The notes below the pieces were generated by a model. The model ran no database searches. It was not told where the DNA came from and was given only the letters and a program-made list of their open reading frames with translations. Below are positions 11,648 through 23,291 of a stretch of DNA of 64,000 bases, piece by piece. The translations under genes were made by a program, and so were the position numbers. Origin of the DNA: Cercis canadensis (lineage: Eukaryota > Streptophyta > Magnoliopsida > Fabales > Fabaceae); contig QAOA01001069.1 in NCBI GenBank assembly GCA_003255065.1, positions 69,639 through 133,638 on the forward strand, written 5' to 3'. Each line of letters opens with the position of its first letter. The first letter of the stretch is position 1.

Positions 11648-12015
11648 TTTCTCACGGGCACATTATTTCCTTGAGAAACCTATTTCAAAATCCTGCTTAA
11701 TTGATATGGTGCATTTTGTTTATCATGGAATTTTTTCGTGAGAAAAATAATGCATTTAAACGATTGTTTCTCACGGAAAAAATCTGTGAGAAATAGTGAC
11801 TACGAATGCCATTTGGATGTTCTCACGGTCTCCGGTCCGTGAGAAACATTTCTAGCCCTGTTCTCTTAGTTTTTTTCACGGAGTTCTCATGGATATTTCT
11901 CTCGGATAAATATTTTGTGAGAAATGTCCGTGAGAGATTCTTATCTCCAAATTTCAGAGAGAAATATTCATTTTTCCAAGAGAATTTCTCACGAAATTTT
12001 TGTCCATGAGAAAAT
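11648..12015. repeat. CACTA right subterminal repeat array
   Basis: A dense run of TTCTCACGG / CCGTGAGAA motifs in both orientations next to the right terminus. The 67-codon plus-strand ORF at 11806-12009 lies within it and is spurious. Confidence 0.8.
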
Positions 12016-12033
12016 CTCCATTTTCTTGTAGTA

Positions 12034-12652
12034 CAACAATTAGAGAGTATTATTCATAGATCAAGTTCCTTAGGTAGCTTTTTCAAATTAAAGATCATTA
12101 AAGAACACATCAAGAATTGCAACACATTGTTACTCCATTATCCTTTCACATAAAAATATTGTTTATCTTCAATAAGCAAAAAAACATTATCATGGTATTA
12201 TGAATAAAGGGAAAAAAAAAATCTGAAAGTAGGATGACATTTCAATAAGAGAATAAAAACACCCCAAGAACGTGAAAGACATATTAGGAACCATTTTTAA
12301 AAGCTACTTTTCTTCAAAATGGAAGCATAATATTGATTTATTTATTTATATATAAACCTTGGATCCAATTATATTCAAGCTCTAAAATGATTACCTCTTT
12401 AAGCTCTAAAACATGATGAAAAGAAATTGAGCCCTGCTTTAAATCAAATCAAAGAAAACCCAAAGGTGAGAACAAAATTCGCATCATACAAAGAGGAAAA
12501 TCAAATCAAAGAAAACCAAAGAATGAATTGAATTCAAGAAACAAACCATAATGCCAAGGGTTGAAGTGGATTCAATTCTTCCAAAACATTATTATTTTGA
12601 CCCTTAGCAAGCCGGTCACATAGAATCTATGGCTAGAGAAATAACTACAAAT
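12034..12652. other. Intergenic spacer between CACTA and Athila elements
   Basis: AT-rich, with no gene or element recognised. It ends in the TSD GTTTG (12653-12657) of the Athila insertion. Confidence 0.4.
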
Positions 12653-12657
12653 GTTTG

Positions 12658-14065
12658 TGTTGTGAAAAATCCTAACTCAAGTGCATGTTATCGTCTCCAA
12701 GTAATAAAAAGAGAGTGAGTTATTGTTCCCACAAGGACTAATGTTATCAACTACCAAAATTGGCTTAATTTCAATTTTATCTAATCAATAAGTATGGAGA
12801 ATTTTCAAGAAAGAACTTTAAATGGACTGAAAATAAGCTAAAACCAATAAAATGATGAATTTATCAAGAGAGAAAAACCTAGGGTTCTGATTTCACCATA
12901 ATTATTCCCAGTTTTCGTTCCTTATTCCATTAAAATCAATTTATCTTCCTAATTGCTAATCAAGATTCCCTAATTCATTCACTACCATCTCTCAAGGTCT
13001 AGTGTAAATATCCCTAATTACTAACCTTGTATATTCCTATACGAGTTATAATAATTATGAATTCATTAAGTTTTATGGATCTTTTTAATTGATTACATGA
13101 ACCATGGAGGTATATTCCTATCTTACATGCAACCCATTGTATTTACCCCAAAGAACTAGACACACAACTCTCTTTCCGGTCTCATTGTGATTAACTCATT
13201 AACTAATTATTGGCCAGATAATCAGAAGCATTAAGCATAGGGATGAACACTCAAATTGAAAAGATAAACTTTGAATTGATTTCATAAGAAACTACAATTG
13301 TTCCTAATTAGGCTACATCATAGCCCTAGAGAAGAAATTAGTTCATAGTAGAAGAAGAGAACATGATTAAGTAAAATCCAAACATAATTGAAAGAGCAGA
13401 AGAAGGAAACTCTGAGATGAAGATCGATTCAGCTTCACAAATCTTGTCTTCAATCCTTGTTTTTCCTCCGTTTTGCTCTCCAAAAATGTCTAGAATCAAA
13501 TCCCTAATAATTCCTAAAAATCCCTATTTATACTTTTAAGCAAAAGCCCTCAAAAACTAGGAAATAAGTCACGTTTTTAAGGAAACTAGCGCGGGCGCTG
13601 CAGCTCTTGGTTTTGGGCACTGCAGCACTTGCGCTCTGTACAAAAGTACCAAGTTCTTCGCTAATGGGCATTGCAGATCTTGATGTTGAGCTCTGTGGCG
13701 CTTGCTCTCGGGTTTGAATAGGGGCTTAAGTGCTGCAGCTTTGTCTTTCTAGCACAACAACACTTGGTTTCTGGTTGGAAGGCTGGAGATATGTTCACCG
13801 ACGCTGCAGCTCTATCTTTCTAGCACAACAGTGCTTGGTTTTTGTCAATCCCTTTCATTTTGATGCTCCAGGGGTAGCAGCCCTTGCTTTCTGTCCCAAT
13901 TCTTCTCAAATTTCCATTTCTTCACTTCAAAACATGAAACTTATGAATTTCCATTTAAACCTACAATTTAACATAAACAATTCTTTAGATGGCAATAAAT
14001 CTCAATTAACAACCAAATAATTAAGTAAAAGATACCTAAAGAGTGGATATACAACTCACTCAACA
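12658..14065 (-). repeat. 3' LTR of the Athila element
   Basis: 1,408 bp, aligned end to end with 23292-24935. It has many single-base differences from the 5' LTR, so the insertion is not recent. The GC-rich 'ctgcagctct / tagcacaac' block at about 13590-13880 is the most variable part. The small plus-strand ORF at 13730-14020 is within the LTR. Confidence 0.9.
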
Positions 14066-14998
14066 AATAAACTCAAACTTAACATTTGTTCGTCATTAAG
14101 CAAAGAAAAAGTAAATTCCAATTAGAAGCTAATTGAAAAATGAAAACTCTTCTTGCTCACCATACAGGCCTCAAAGATTTTAATTAACCATAACTCTTAG
14201 AAAATTTTCAAGATGGCATGACTATGTCTATTTTCAACCCAGAGTTGAACTCAGCGCACTAGAATTTTGTGTGTGTGTAAGTATAGCCCTTGCTTACCCT
14301 ACTTTCTTCATTTAAATCAGATTATGCAAACAATCTCACAACAAATTAATCTCCACTTTATTCTTTTAGAATCTCATATGCTTGCTTTTCATGTCAATCT
14401 CCATTAATGTAAGCCAAACAACATAGAGGATCAGAAGGACTTTTGATATGTTTGTAATGTGTGGCTAGGTGAAGGGTAGGATAAGAGATAATAAAATGGT
14501 TTAGTTCACTCATCACACAAATCTAGTTAGAGCAAGTCTTACGAGCAACCATTTTTTTTTCTTTCACTCCTAACTCCCCCAAACTTATTTTCATCTTTAC
14601 TTTGATATCCACCAACAAAACTTTTATCTATTTTGGGTTACAACATCCCAAACTTTGTGCTTTTAAGAAATTTCTTTTCTTTACATTGCATATTTCATTT
14701 CTTTACAGCAGGAATGTAGCTCTTTGATTTTGGTGGAAACCTTGCATTGACACTTTTTTTTTTTTTTAAGAACTTGTAAAAACATTAAGTACCCATCTAC
14801 AGGCAAAAAAGAAGTAAAACCCCACACCTCTAAACTTATGGTAACATTGTCCTCAATGGTAAAGGCCAAAAATAAAGAAAGAGTAAGACTTCCCTGAATT
14901 AGCGATGGGTCATGTGGAATCATCCTCCTCCTGCTGAGCTGGAGATTTTGGAGCTGGTGGCATGGTGGGGGTGGGCCCAAACCTGAGTATGCACTGGC
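14066..14998 (-). other. Athila 3' non-coding region
   Basis: Lies between the third ORF and the 3' LTR. It contains minus-strand 'aagtttgggggagtt'-like motifs (about 14574-14589) typical of the Athila 3' region. No clean polypurine tract is visible directly next to the LTR at 14066. Confidence 0.5.
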
Positions 14999-16022
14999 TC
15001 ATGAGCTGGTTGAGCGCTTGTGTTTGGAATTGCATGAAGCTGTCCACCCAGTCTTGGAAGGATTGATGCTGAGTGAGACTGCTTTAGATGGCACCAAGTG
15101 TAGTGTGGATGCCGCGAATGTCATCTTCAATCTGATCAAACTGCTCAGTGGCGGAAAGAGGCCAGCGTTGCTGAGAGGGTTGTGAGGAACTGGCAGGCTT
15201 AGTGGAGGATGATTTCCATCTTTTGAAGGAGTTAATGGTGTTGCCATCGATGATAGGATGGGGGAAACAAAGTTCTTCATCAGCACTCCATTGAACTCTC
15301 GCATGTTTACATAGTTCTGTGATTAAAGAAGGGTGAGCTAGTCTGCTGGTGGTGGCCCCATAGAGAATGTGGAGGATATTGCCATGAATGATGCGACCTA
15401 CATCAATGGGGAAATCAACGATAATGGCATAGAGCAAAATGGCAGCCTCAGTGACCACATCACTGAGATGCTTTGCTCGTTGTGTCGAGTGCGTCCTATC
15501 GGAAGGAAATGGCGCGGTCACCTGACATTTTCCAAACCGTGTCGGGGCGGCATATGAGCCGCGCAATCTCATCCACATCACACTCATCGGTCTCAACAAG
15601 GGCACGATAGGCATCGTCCTTGACGGTGGGAAGTTGATAGATGCGGTTGATGCTTGCCTCGGACAAATACTTTGTCATTTTTACGCTCAGGGGCGTTGGC
15701 ATAGAATTCTCGCACTAGGGGGACCACATCGGCTTCAGGCTGTTTAACAAAGTGTGTCCAGTTTCGCTTCATAATCTGTTGTGCAATGCCGACATTGTAG
15801 CTAGTAAGAAAGGTTTTGGAGGCCTTGCTCCGGCACTATCGAGCGCCGAGCCATGGATACTTGGAACCTCTTGAAGGCATCAGGACTAACGAAGCGATTC
15901 TTGTCAAAAAGTTGATGTGAAGAGGAAGTGGTCCCTCGTGTTTTTCTTTTGCCTTTTTTATGACATGGTGTGAGGGAGATTGGTGGCAACCCCTGGAAAA
16001 AAAAATTCAAAAGTGAGTCCAC
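14999..16022 (-). pseudogene. Athila third ORF (putative plant transposon protein domain), frameshifted
   Basis: Three minus-strand frames follow one another. 16022-15801 is a basic N-terminus with FDKNRFVSPDAFKRFQ. 15702-15496 contains YLSEASINRIYQLP and DEIARLICRPDTVWKM. 15614-15084 contains ILLYAIIVDFPIDVGRII, HPSLITELCKHARVQW and a Ser-rich tail. Together they match the domain usually annotated 'putative plant transposon protein' (Transposase_32 type), found downstream of pol in Athila-lineage elements, where the ORF has been called env-like. Two frameshifts separate the pieces. Its real function is unknown, and I see no convincing membrane segment to support an envelope role. Confidence 0.7.
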
Positions 16023-17980
16023 AAAAATTCGCGCTTAATGTGAAATCCTTTCATGGTGAAACATGGAACCACATACTCCCACACGCTAAAGCATGGTGGA
16101 AAACAAAGCAAGGCCATAAGAACATATTTGAACTTTGGATGAAAGCATTTAGAGTCACGGATAATGCAAGATTTCATTAAAAAAAAAGAAGGTATGTGCC
16201 AAAATCCCAAATAGACAAGGAATCCACNAAAAAAAAAAAAAAAAAAAGGTATGTGCCAAAATCCCAAATAGACAAGGAATCCACCAATGATGAACAATTA
16301 GGCCAAAAACAAATGGATGCAAGGTCCCGATAAAGTGTGCAAGTGAAACTTAGGACAAGTAAGCGTTGCACGTAGAACAAGTGAGAGTGAGCACGAGGTG
16401 GGTGCATCGTACACAAGCCTCTAAGTCTAAAGAAAGAGAACACGAGAATCCAATATTGAACTAGCATGGTTTAGAAATAAACAAGGAGAATCCTTGAAGG
16501 CACCATATCATGCAATTGCAAACCTATGCATATAACCAACTTTAGTCACACATTTTATCAAGTAGTAAGGCAAACAGGATAGACAGGGCAGATTTTTGTT
16601 CTCACATGCTGATCAAAATATGGGAATGCTGGATGTAGCTAATCTTAAGGACAGAGCATGCCAAATAGGTGTTAAAAACAAGAAAGTGGCACATATTTCC
16701 AAAGTCGTTCAGATTGAAACAAGGAACCATAGATTCCCTCACTCGAAGACATGGCAGAGGAAGTAAGAACAAAAAAAATTGCAAGCACAACATGTGCAAG
16801 AATTTCAAGAAAAGAAAGTGAAGGCATAGAGCAAGTAACATCCAAAGAGAAGCAAAACACAAGCATGAGAGCAGGCAACATAACATTGAACTAGCAAAGC
16901 ATCTAGTCAGATATGGATAATCCATTATGCATCATAACAGAGAAGTTTTAACTCATTCAACCCCCTGATTCACACATTTCATCAAACATGTGGTGGACAT
17001 ACTTCAAAAAAAAATGTCGCAAGGCGATAGGGAGTAGGTGAAACCTCCATTTGGCTAGGTAACATCCAGGAGAACTAAAGCATGAGAGGGGAGTGAAAGA
17101 ATTACCTTGATTGGCCGAAGAAATGCAAAGACCCCTTTTGTAGTACTAAGTGGACTTGGGGTGAGTGTGGTGAGGGAAAGTGAGTGAAATTTAATCGAAA
17201 AATTTGTGTGGGTATGGTGCAAAGGTGTGTGAAAATGGAAAATGGAGGGGTGGAGAGTGAGTGAGGAGAAGATTTTAGGAGAGGGAGGTGATTGTGGGTG
17301 TGGGTGTTAGAGAGGAATTTGAAAAAGAGAAGGAGAGGGAGATGGGCGTGTGTGAGTGTGAGTGTGTGTGGAAGTGGAGAGAAGAGGAAGAAACAACACC
17401 ACCTTAAAAATGCCCAAAACGCCCCATTTGGGGCTTTTAAAAAAAATTTGCCAACTAAGGTGCGGGCGCTGCGGTGTTGAGATAGGAGAGCAGCAGCACT
17501 GACTCTTGGCCTCCATAGCGTTGCAGTGCTGGTCTTCAAGGGCCGTGGCGTTGATCACCTGGTGAATTGCCCAAGTTCTCGTGCCCAAGCATTGCGGCGC
17601 TTATGCCTCTTGTCCAAACTGAAACTTTGAGTTGTTCAATGCCACAATGAGATGGTTGTACACCCGCAATAGCACCAGTAAGCAATTTTGCAGTAAAAAT
17701 TGAAGTGGTACCTTGCAAGAAAAGAGAAACCAATTATTAAAAACAACACTAACAACTTAAAATAAAATCAACTAAAAAAAAAAACATAAGCGGAATTAGA
17801 AGAAGAAGAATGTGCTAAAATTTGGGTTGTCTCCCAATTAGCGCTAAATTTATAGTCTTTAGCTGGACTGTCTCTGAAGTCGATTATTTGGGCTCTTTAA
17901 GGATGATGGAAGATTTGGGAAAATCTCCCACACCATCAACATAGCTCTTGAGCCGCTGACCATTCACTTTATACTATTTG
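16023..17980 (-). other. Athila spacer between integrase and third ORF
   Basis: About 2 kb without coherent coding. Short overlapping ORFs (for example 16602-16925 and 17102-17539 minus) are low-complexity or hydrophobic by composition. The stretch 17280-17390 is (gt)n/(ga)n-rich. A local duplication with an N lies at 16191-16284. Confidence 0.5.
16191..16284. repeat. 37-bp duplication around a single N (probable assembly artefact)
   Basis: The 37-bp stretch at 16191-16227 (beginning ggtatgtgccaaaatccc) is repeated exactly at 16248-16284. Between them are one N (16228) and a poly-A run. This looks like a badly closed gap at a homopolymer. Confidence 0.8.
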
Positions 17981-20900
17981 TCAGCACCTTGAATTTCTAC
18001 AGCTCCATGAGGGAATACTTGGACCACAGTAAAAGGTCCAGACCACAGTAAAAGGTCTAGACCACTTAGATCTCAACTTCCTAAGGAAAAACTTCAGACA
18101 TGAGTTAAAGAGGAGAACCTGTTGACTTGGGACAAAGTCACGCTGCACAATATGCTTATCATGCCATTTCTTTGTCCGTTCCTTGTAAAGCTTGGCATTC
18201 TCATATGCCTCATGACGAAACTCGTCCAGTTCATTCAATTGAAAACTTCTCTTTTCACCCTTGGCTTGGAGGTCAAAATTCAGCTTTTTGGTGCCCCAGT
18301 AGACTTGATGTTCTAACTCGACAGGCAAGTGGCAAGCCTTACTAAACACCAACCAGTATGGAGACATACCAATAGGTGTCTTAAAAGTTGTACGATAAGC
18401 CCATAGTGCATCATCAAGCATTTTGGACCAATCCTTTCTATTTGCATTCACTGTTTTCTCCAAGATCCATTTTAGTTCCATATTTGAAATTTTCACTTGG
18501 CCACTGGTTTGGGGATGATAAGGAGTGGCAACCTTGTGCTTGACCTCGTACTTGGCCAATAAGGTCTTGAACTGTTTGTTGCAGAAGTGTTTTCCCCTAT
18601 CACTTATAATTGTTCTCGGGGTGCCAAACCGAGTAAGGATATTCTTTCTGAGGAAATTCACCACCACTCTGGAGTCATTAGAGGGTAATGCAATGGCTTC
18701 AAACCACTTAGAGACATAATCAACTACTACGAGAATGTATTGGTTGGTAAAGAAGGATGGAAAGGGTCCCATGAAATCAATTCCCCATACATCGAAAAGT
18801 TCCACCTCCAAGATGGTAGTCAAAGGCATCTCATGGTGGCGAGAAATATTCCCCGTCCATTGGCCTCTATCACAAGCAGACACAAACGGGTGGGCATTTT
18901 TGAACAAGGTGGGCCAATAAAAACCCGATTGGACAACTTTGACTGTTGTGCGATTGGCTCCAAAATGACCACCATATTCTGAAGAGTGGCAATGATGAAG
19001 AATGTGAGCCATCTTTGCTTCAGGAACACATTTTCTGATAATCTGATAAGAGCAATGTTGGTAGAGAAAAGGATCATCCTAGAGGTAATGTTTCACATCA
19101 GAATAAAACTTCTTCCTTTGTTGAGGTCTTTGCTCAGGTGGAAGTGTCTTGGTAGCTAGAAAATTTGCAAAATTTGCATACCAAGATGGTTGTCCAATAG
19201 TGACATGATAAAGCCGCTCATTTAGGAAAACATCATCAATATGAGGAGTGGTATGTGCTTGCTGCTCATGTGGCTCTAGGCATGATAAGTGATCCACTAC
19301 CACATTTTTGTTGCCTTTTTTGTCTTTGATTTCTAGGTCAAACTCCTACAGTAGAAGTACCCACCTAATAAGTCTGGGTCTTGCATCTGTCTTCTCGACC
19401 AGGTACTTGATCGCATAATGATCAGTGAAGACTATCGTCTTAGTGCCTATCAAGTATGGCCTGAACTTGTCAAAAGCAAACACCACAACCAAGAGTTCTT
19501 TTTCAGTGGTGGCATAGTTTATCTGTGCAGGATTCAGAGTATGACTGACATAGTAGATAGCATGAAATATCCTATTTCGGCTCTGTCCCAGAACAACCTC
19601 GATGGCAAAGTTGCTGGCATCGCACATCAACTCGAAAGGAAGGTCCCAATCAGGAGCTATGATAATGGGTGCAGAAATTAAGGCTTTCTTCAGAACCTCA
19701 AACGCCTCTATGCAATCTTCATCAAATTGGAAAGGCATCTCCTTAAGAAGTAAATTGTAGAGGGGTTTGGTGATCTTAGAAAAATCTTTAATAAACCTTC
19801 GGTAGAACCCAACATGCCCCAGAAAACTGTGCACTCATTTGACAGAGGTAGGAGGAGGTAATTTTTCAATAGTGGTGATCTTTGCCCTATCCACTTCAAC
19901 ACCAACAACATAAATTTTATGGCCCAAGACAATGCCTTATGTCACCATAAAGTGACATTTTTCCCAGTTAAGCACTAATTTTGTCTTCTCACATCTTTTT
20001 AAAACTAAAGAAAGATTTTCCAAGCAAGTGTCAAAAGAGTCCCCAAAGACAGAAAAGTCATCCATGAATACTTTTATGAAGCGCTTCACCATGTCAGAAA
20101 AGATTGCCATCATACACTTCTGAAAAGTGGCCAGTGCATTGCATAACTCGAAAGACATGCGTCTGAAGGCAAAAGTACCGTAAGGACATGTGAATGTGGT
20201 CTTCTCTTAGTCTTTCGGTGCTATGGAAATCTCATTGTTGCCAGAATACCCATTAAGGAAATAGTAGCAGGGATATCCAGCTAGTCGATCAAGCATCTGA
20301 TCAATGAAAGGAAGAGGGAAGTGATCTTTTTTGGTGGCTTTGTTAAGTTTCCTGTAGTCAATACACACTCACCAACCTATCACGGTCCTAGTGGGAATTA
20401 ACTCATTTTTCATCATTGTCATACCACCTTTCTTAGGAACCACTTGCACAGGACTAACCCACGCTTTGTCAGAGATAGGGTAAATAATGCCCACATCCAA
20501 AAGCTTCAAGACTTCTACTCTCACTACCTCTTTCATGTTGGGGTTCAACCGGCGTTGGTGCTCCACAGATGGTCGATAGCTTTCCTCCATCAGAATTTTG
20601 TGCATGCACAGAGAATGGCTAATCCCTCTGATGTCAGCTATGGACCACCCAAGTGCGGTCTTGTGCTCCTTCAGCACCCTCAATGACTTATCATCTTGAT
20701 CACTTATCAATGATGCAGATAGAATTACCAACAAAGTAGAAGATTCCCCCAGAAAGCCATACTTCAAATGCTCAGGTAATTGCTTGAGCTCTAAAATGGG
20801 TAGCTGTTGAATGGATGGTACTGGTCTACTGGCCCCTTTTCCTAGTTCTTCAAATGGGCGATGGATAAAAATAGGGGCAATGGCCTCAAGTTGATTCACA

Positions 20901-21430
20901 CACTCCCAATTTTTTGGATCATTAGGACTAGAATTTCCTGACAAACACGCCTTAAGTGGTTCTGCAAGACTAATGGCTTAGAAGAACTCTCGGGTACATT
21001 CATCAATGGAATCAATTCAGAAACAACTGTCACCATCAAGAGGGTACTTCATGGTCTTGAAAACATTGAACGACACCTCTTCATCTTGTACCCTCAGAAT
21101 CAACTAGCCCTTTTGCATATCAATCAAGGTCCTCCCAATAGCTAAGAATGGTCGACCAAGAATAATTAGAATTTCTTGGTCTTCTTCCATGTCCAAAACA
21201 ATGAAGCCAGCAAGGAAGATAAACTTGTCCACCTTGACTAGTACATCTTCAATGACACCTCTCAAGTATTTGATGAACCTGTCAGCTAACTGCAATGAGA
21301 CTGTGGTAGGCTTTGCTTCTCCAAGACCCAATTTCCTGTAAACTGACAGAGACATCAAGTTAATACTAGCACCTAAATCACAAAGAGCTTTACCAAAAAA
21401 TGAATCACCAATAGTACAAGGTATAGTAAA
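17981..21430 (-). pseudogene. Athila pol: protease, RT, RNase H, integrase (many stops)
   Basis: One frame on the minus strand, in order. Protease: [12 protein letters not shown] near 21400-21350. RT: open block 20944-20369 (KKGGM, VIGW), then PFGTFAFRRM and the active site FMDDFSVFG at about 20070-20045. RNase H: FVLM-type [12 protein letters not shown] at about 19640 and ATTEKELL near 19520. Integrase: zinc-finger region near 19000-18850, then [17 protein letters not shown] and the block [11 protein letters not shown] near 18500. The last should hold the catalytic glutamate, but here the codon at 18491-18493 reads Lys, so the DDE triad is broken. Stops interrupt the frame between each open block. 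A 22-bp tandem duplication at about 18022-18062 disrupts the integrase C-terminus. Confidence 0.88.
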
Positions 21431-21433
21431 ACT

Positions 21434-23173
21434 CTATGGATCTTTTAGTTTAAGTGGCAATTTCTTTTGAATGATGGCGCTACACTCTTCAGTAAGTGCA
21501 ACGGTCTCAAAATCTTCTAGCTTCCTTTTGTTAGACAAGATGTCTTTCATGAATTTAACATTGCTGGATATTTGTTCAAGAGCGTCAGCAAATGAGATAT
21601 TGATGTGTAGCTTCTTGAACACTTCCAAAAATTTAGAAAACTGAGGATCCAACTTCTTCTTTTGAAATCTCTGGAGAAAAGGAATGGGTGGAACATATGG
21701 TGGATGATTGTCTGAGAACAACTTAGATGTTTTCCCCACATATGTCACAAGAGTTTCCACTGGGGTGTCTTCCTTTACCTTAGGCTCAACTAGGCTACTA
21801 GGCACTTTCTTGGCAATTTCAGAGGGTTCATCCAAAGTCTTACCTCTACGAAGAGTTATAGTCTTTATGTGCTCTTTAGGGTTGACCTCTGTATCACTTG
21901 GCAATGATCCCTGTTGTCTAGTAGTGAGCATGGTAGAGAGTTGACCCACTTGAACCTCTAGGTTACAAATGGAAGCATTTGTGCGAGTCATGAATTGACT
22001 TCTATTCACGGTCAACTAGGCTAGAGCATCCTCCAAAGAAACCTTCGCTTGCACAAATGGTTAGGCAATGCTTTGGTTATTTTTTCAAGAAAAATTTGGG
22101 TCATTTCTCCACCCCAGATTATAGGTATTAGAATAAGGATTATTCTGTATGTTATGATTTCACACATAATTTACTTCCTCAGGTTGAGACGTAGAGAAAG
22201 GATTTATCACCTGGCAATCTGTACTAACATGAGAACCGCCACAATGATCACAATTCTCAGTAGGAGATTGAATGACATTGACATTCTTGATGGTTAACTA
22301 CTTAGCTAGAGAATCAATTTTAGCATATAAGGTTGTGAAAGCATCAACCTCATGAACTCCAAGTACCTTTTGTGAAGTAGATCTCTCAGTAGACCATTGA
22401 TAGGCATTGGCAGCCATCTCCTCTAATAGTTCATTGGCATCCTCATATGTTTTCTTCATTAAGGACCCACCAGCAGCAACGTCAACTAATGTATTGGTTG
22501 AACTCAGTAACCCATTGTAGAATGTTTGTAATTGCAACCAATCAATAAGCCCATGGTGGGGGCATCTGTGAAGTAACTCTTTGTACCTTTCCTAAACCTC
22601 CTAAAGTGACTCGTTCTCTTGTTGGTAGAATGTAGTGATGTTATTTCGCAGCTTGGTGGTCTTAGCAGGTGGGAAGAATTTGGCTAAGAACTTTTGTGCC
22701 AAAATATCCGAGGTGATGATGGTTCCCATTGGCAAAGATTACAGCCAAGACTTGACTTTATCTTGTAATGAGAATGGGAAAAGGTGGAGACAAATGACAT
22801 CATCAGAAGCACCATTGTGCTTGAAGGTATCACATATTTCCAAGAATCCGGTGATGTGAGCATGAGGATCTTCATTCGCTAAACCACTAAACTGATCCAA
22901 TTACACCATGTGAATAACTGCTGGTTTAATCTCGAAAGTATTTGCTTGGATAGCCGGTCACCTTATACTAGAGGTGGTATCTGTGAATGAAGGCAAGACG
23001 TAGTCATGAAGTGTTTTTGGAAGGTTTTCTTTTGTCATTGTGTTAGTCAAAATTCTGGTAGACTCTTTTCTCTTCTTTCTATTTTTTTGACAAGTCTTCT
23101 CTATCTCAGAATCAAATGGGATTAGGGAGCTACTTCCAGATTTTCTTATATACCAAGAAGAGAACTCCTGCAA
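21434..23173 (-). pseudogene. Athila gag, multiple stops
   Basis: Same minus-strand frame as pol. Recognisable pieces: [16 protein letters not shown] and [18 protein letters not shown] (capsid-like, about 22890-22730), LQTFYNGLLSSTNTLVDVA (22540-22480), a CCHC-type knuckle CDHCGGSHVSTDC near 22250, and the conserved linker NLEVQVGQLSTML followed by SLPSDTEVNPKEH (about 21960-21860). At least six in-frame stops break it. Confidence 0.85.
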
Positions 23174-23267
23174 GTATCAGAAAGTAAAACAATTAAACAA
23201 AACTGTGAAAAATAAACGATTAGACTAAAATAGAGATCACTGAGTATTGATATTAATAACAAATTAG

Positions 23268-23285
23268 TCCCCGACAACGACACCA
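23268..23285 (-). other. Primer-binding site of the Athila element (tRNA-Asp type)
   Basis: Minus strand TGGTGTCGTTGTCGGGGA, six bases inside the 5' LTR. It matches the complement of the plant tRNA-Asp 3' end at 15 of 18 positions; all three differences are C-to-T on this strand. Confidence 0.8.
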
Positions 23286-23291
23286 AAAACT

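Larger units (their letters stand above)
5546..12033 (-). mobile_element. CACTA (En/Spm) DNA transposon, decayed, with nested insertion
   Basis: The left end CATTACAAGAAAA and the right end TTTTCTTGTAGTA are one-base variants of the inverted CACTACAAGAAAA terminus. A 3-bp TSD CAA flanks them (5543-5545 and 12034-12036), as expected for CACTA elements. Both subterminal regions hold many direct and inverted copies of TTCTCACGG / CCGTGAGAA, the array type bound by the element's own DNA-binding protein. The interior carries a broken Transposase_24-type gene on the minus strand, and a 2.88 kb LTR-type insertion at 6120-8999. I see no Transposase_21 (TNPD-like) gene, so the element is probably non-autonomous. 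The total is 6,488 bp, about 3.6 kb without the nested insertion. Confidence 0.88.

Noticed and set aside
17102-17588. Ser/His/Pro-rich minus ORFs in the Athila spacer
   Set aside because: Encoded by (gt/ga)-rich low-complexity DNA, with no family resemblance.
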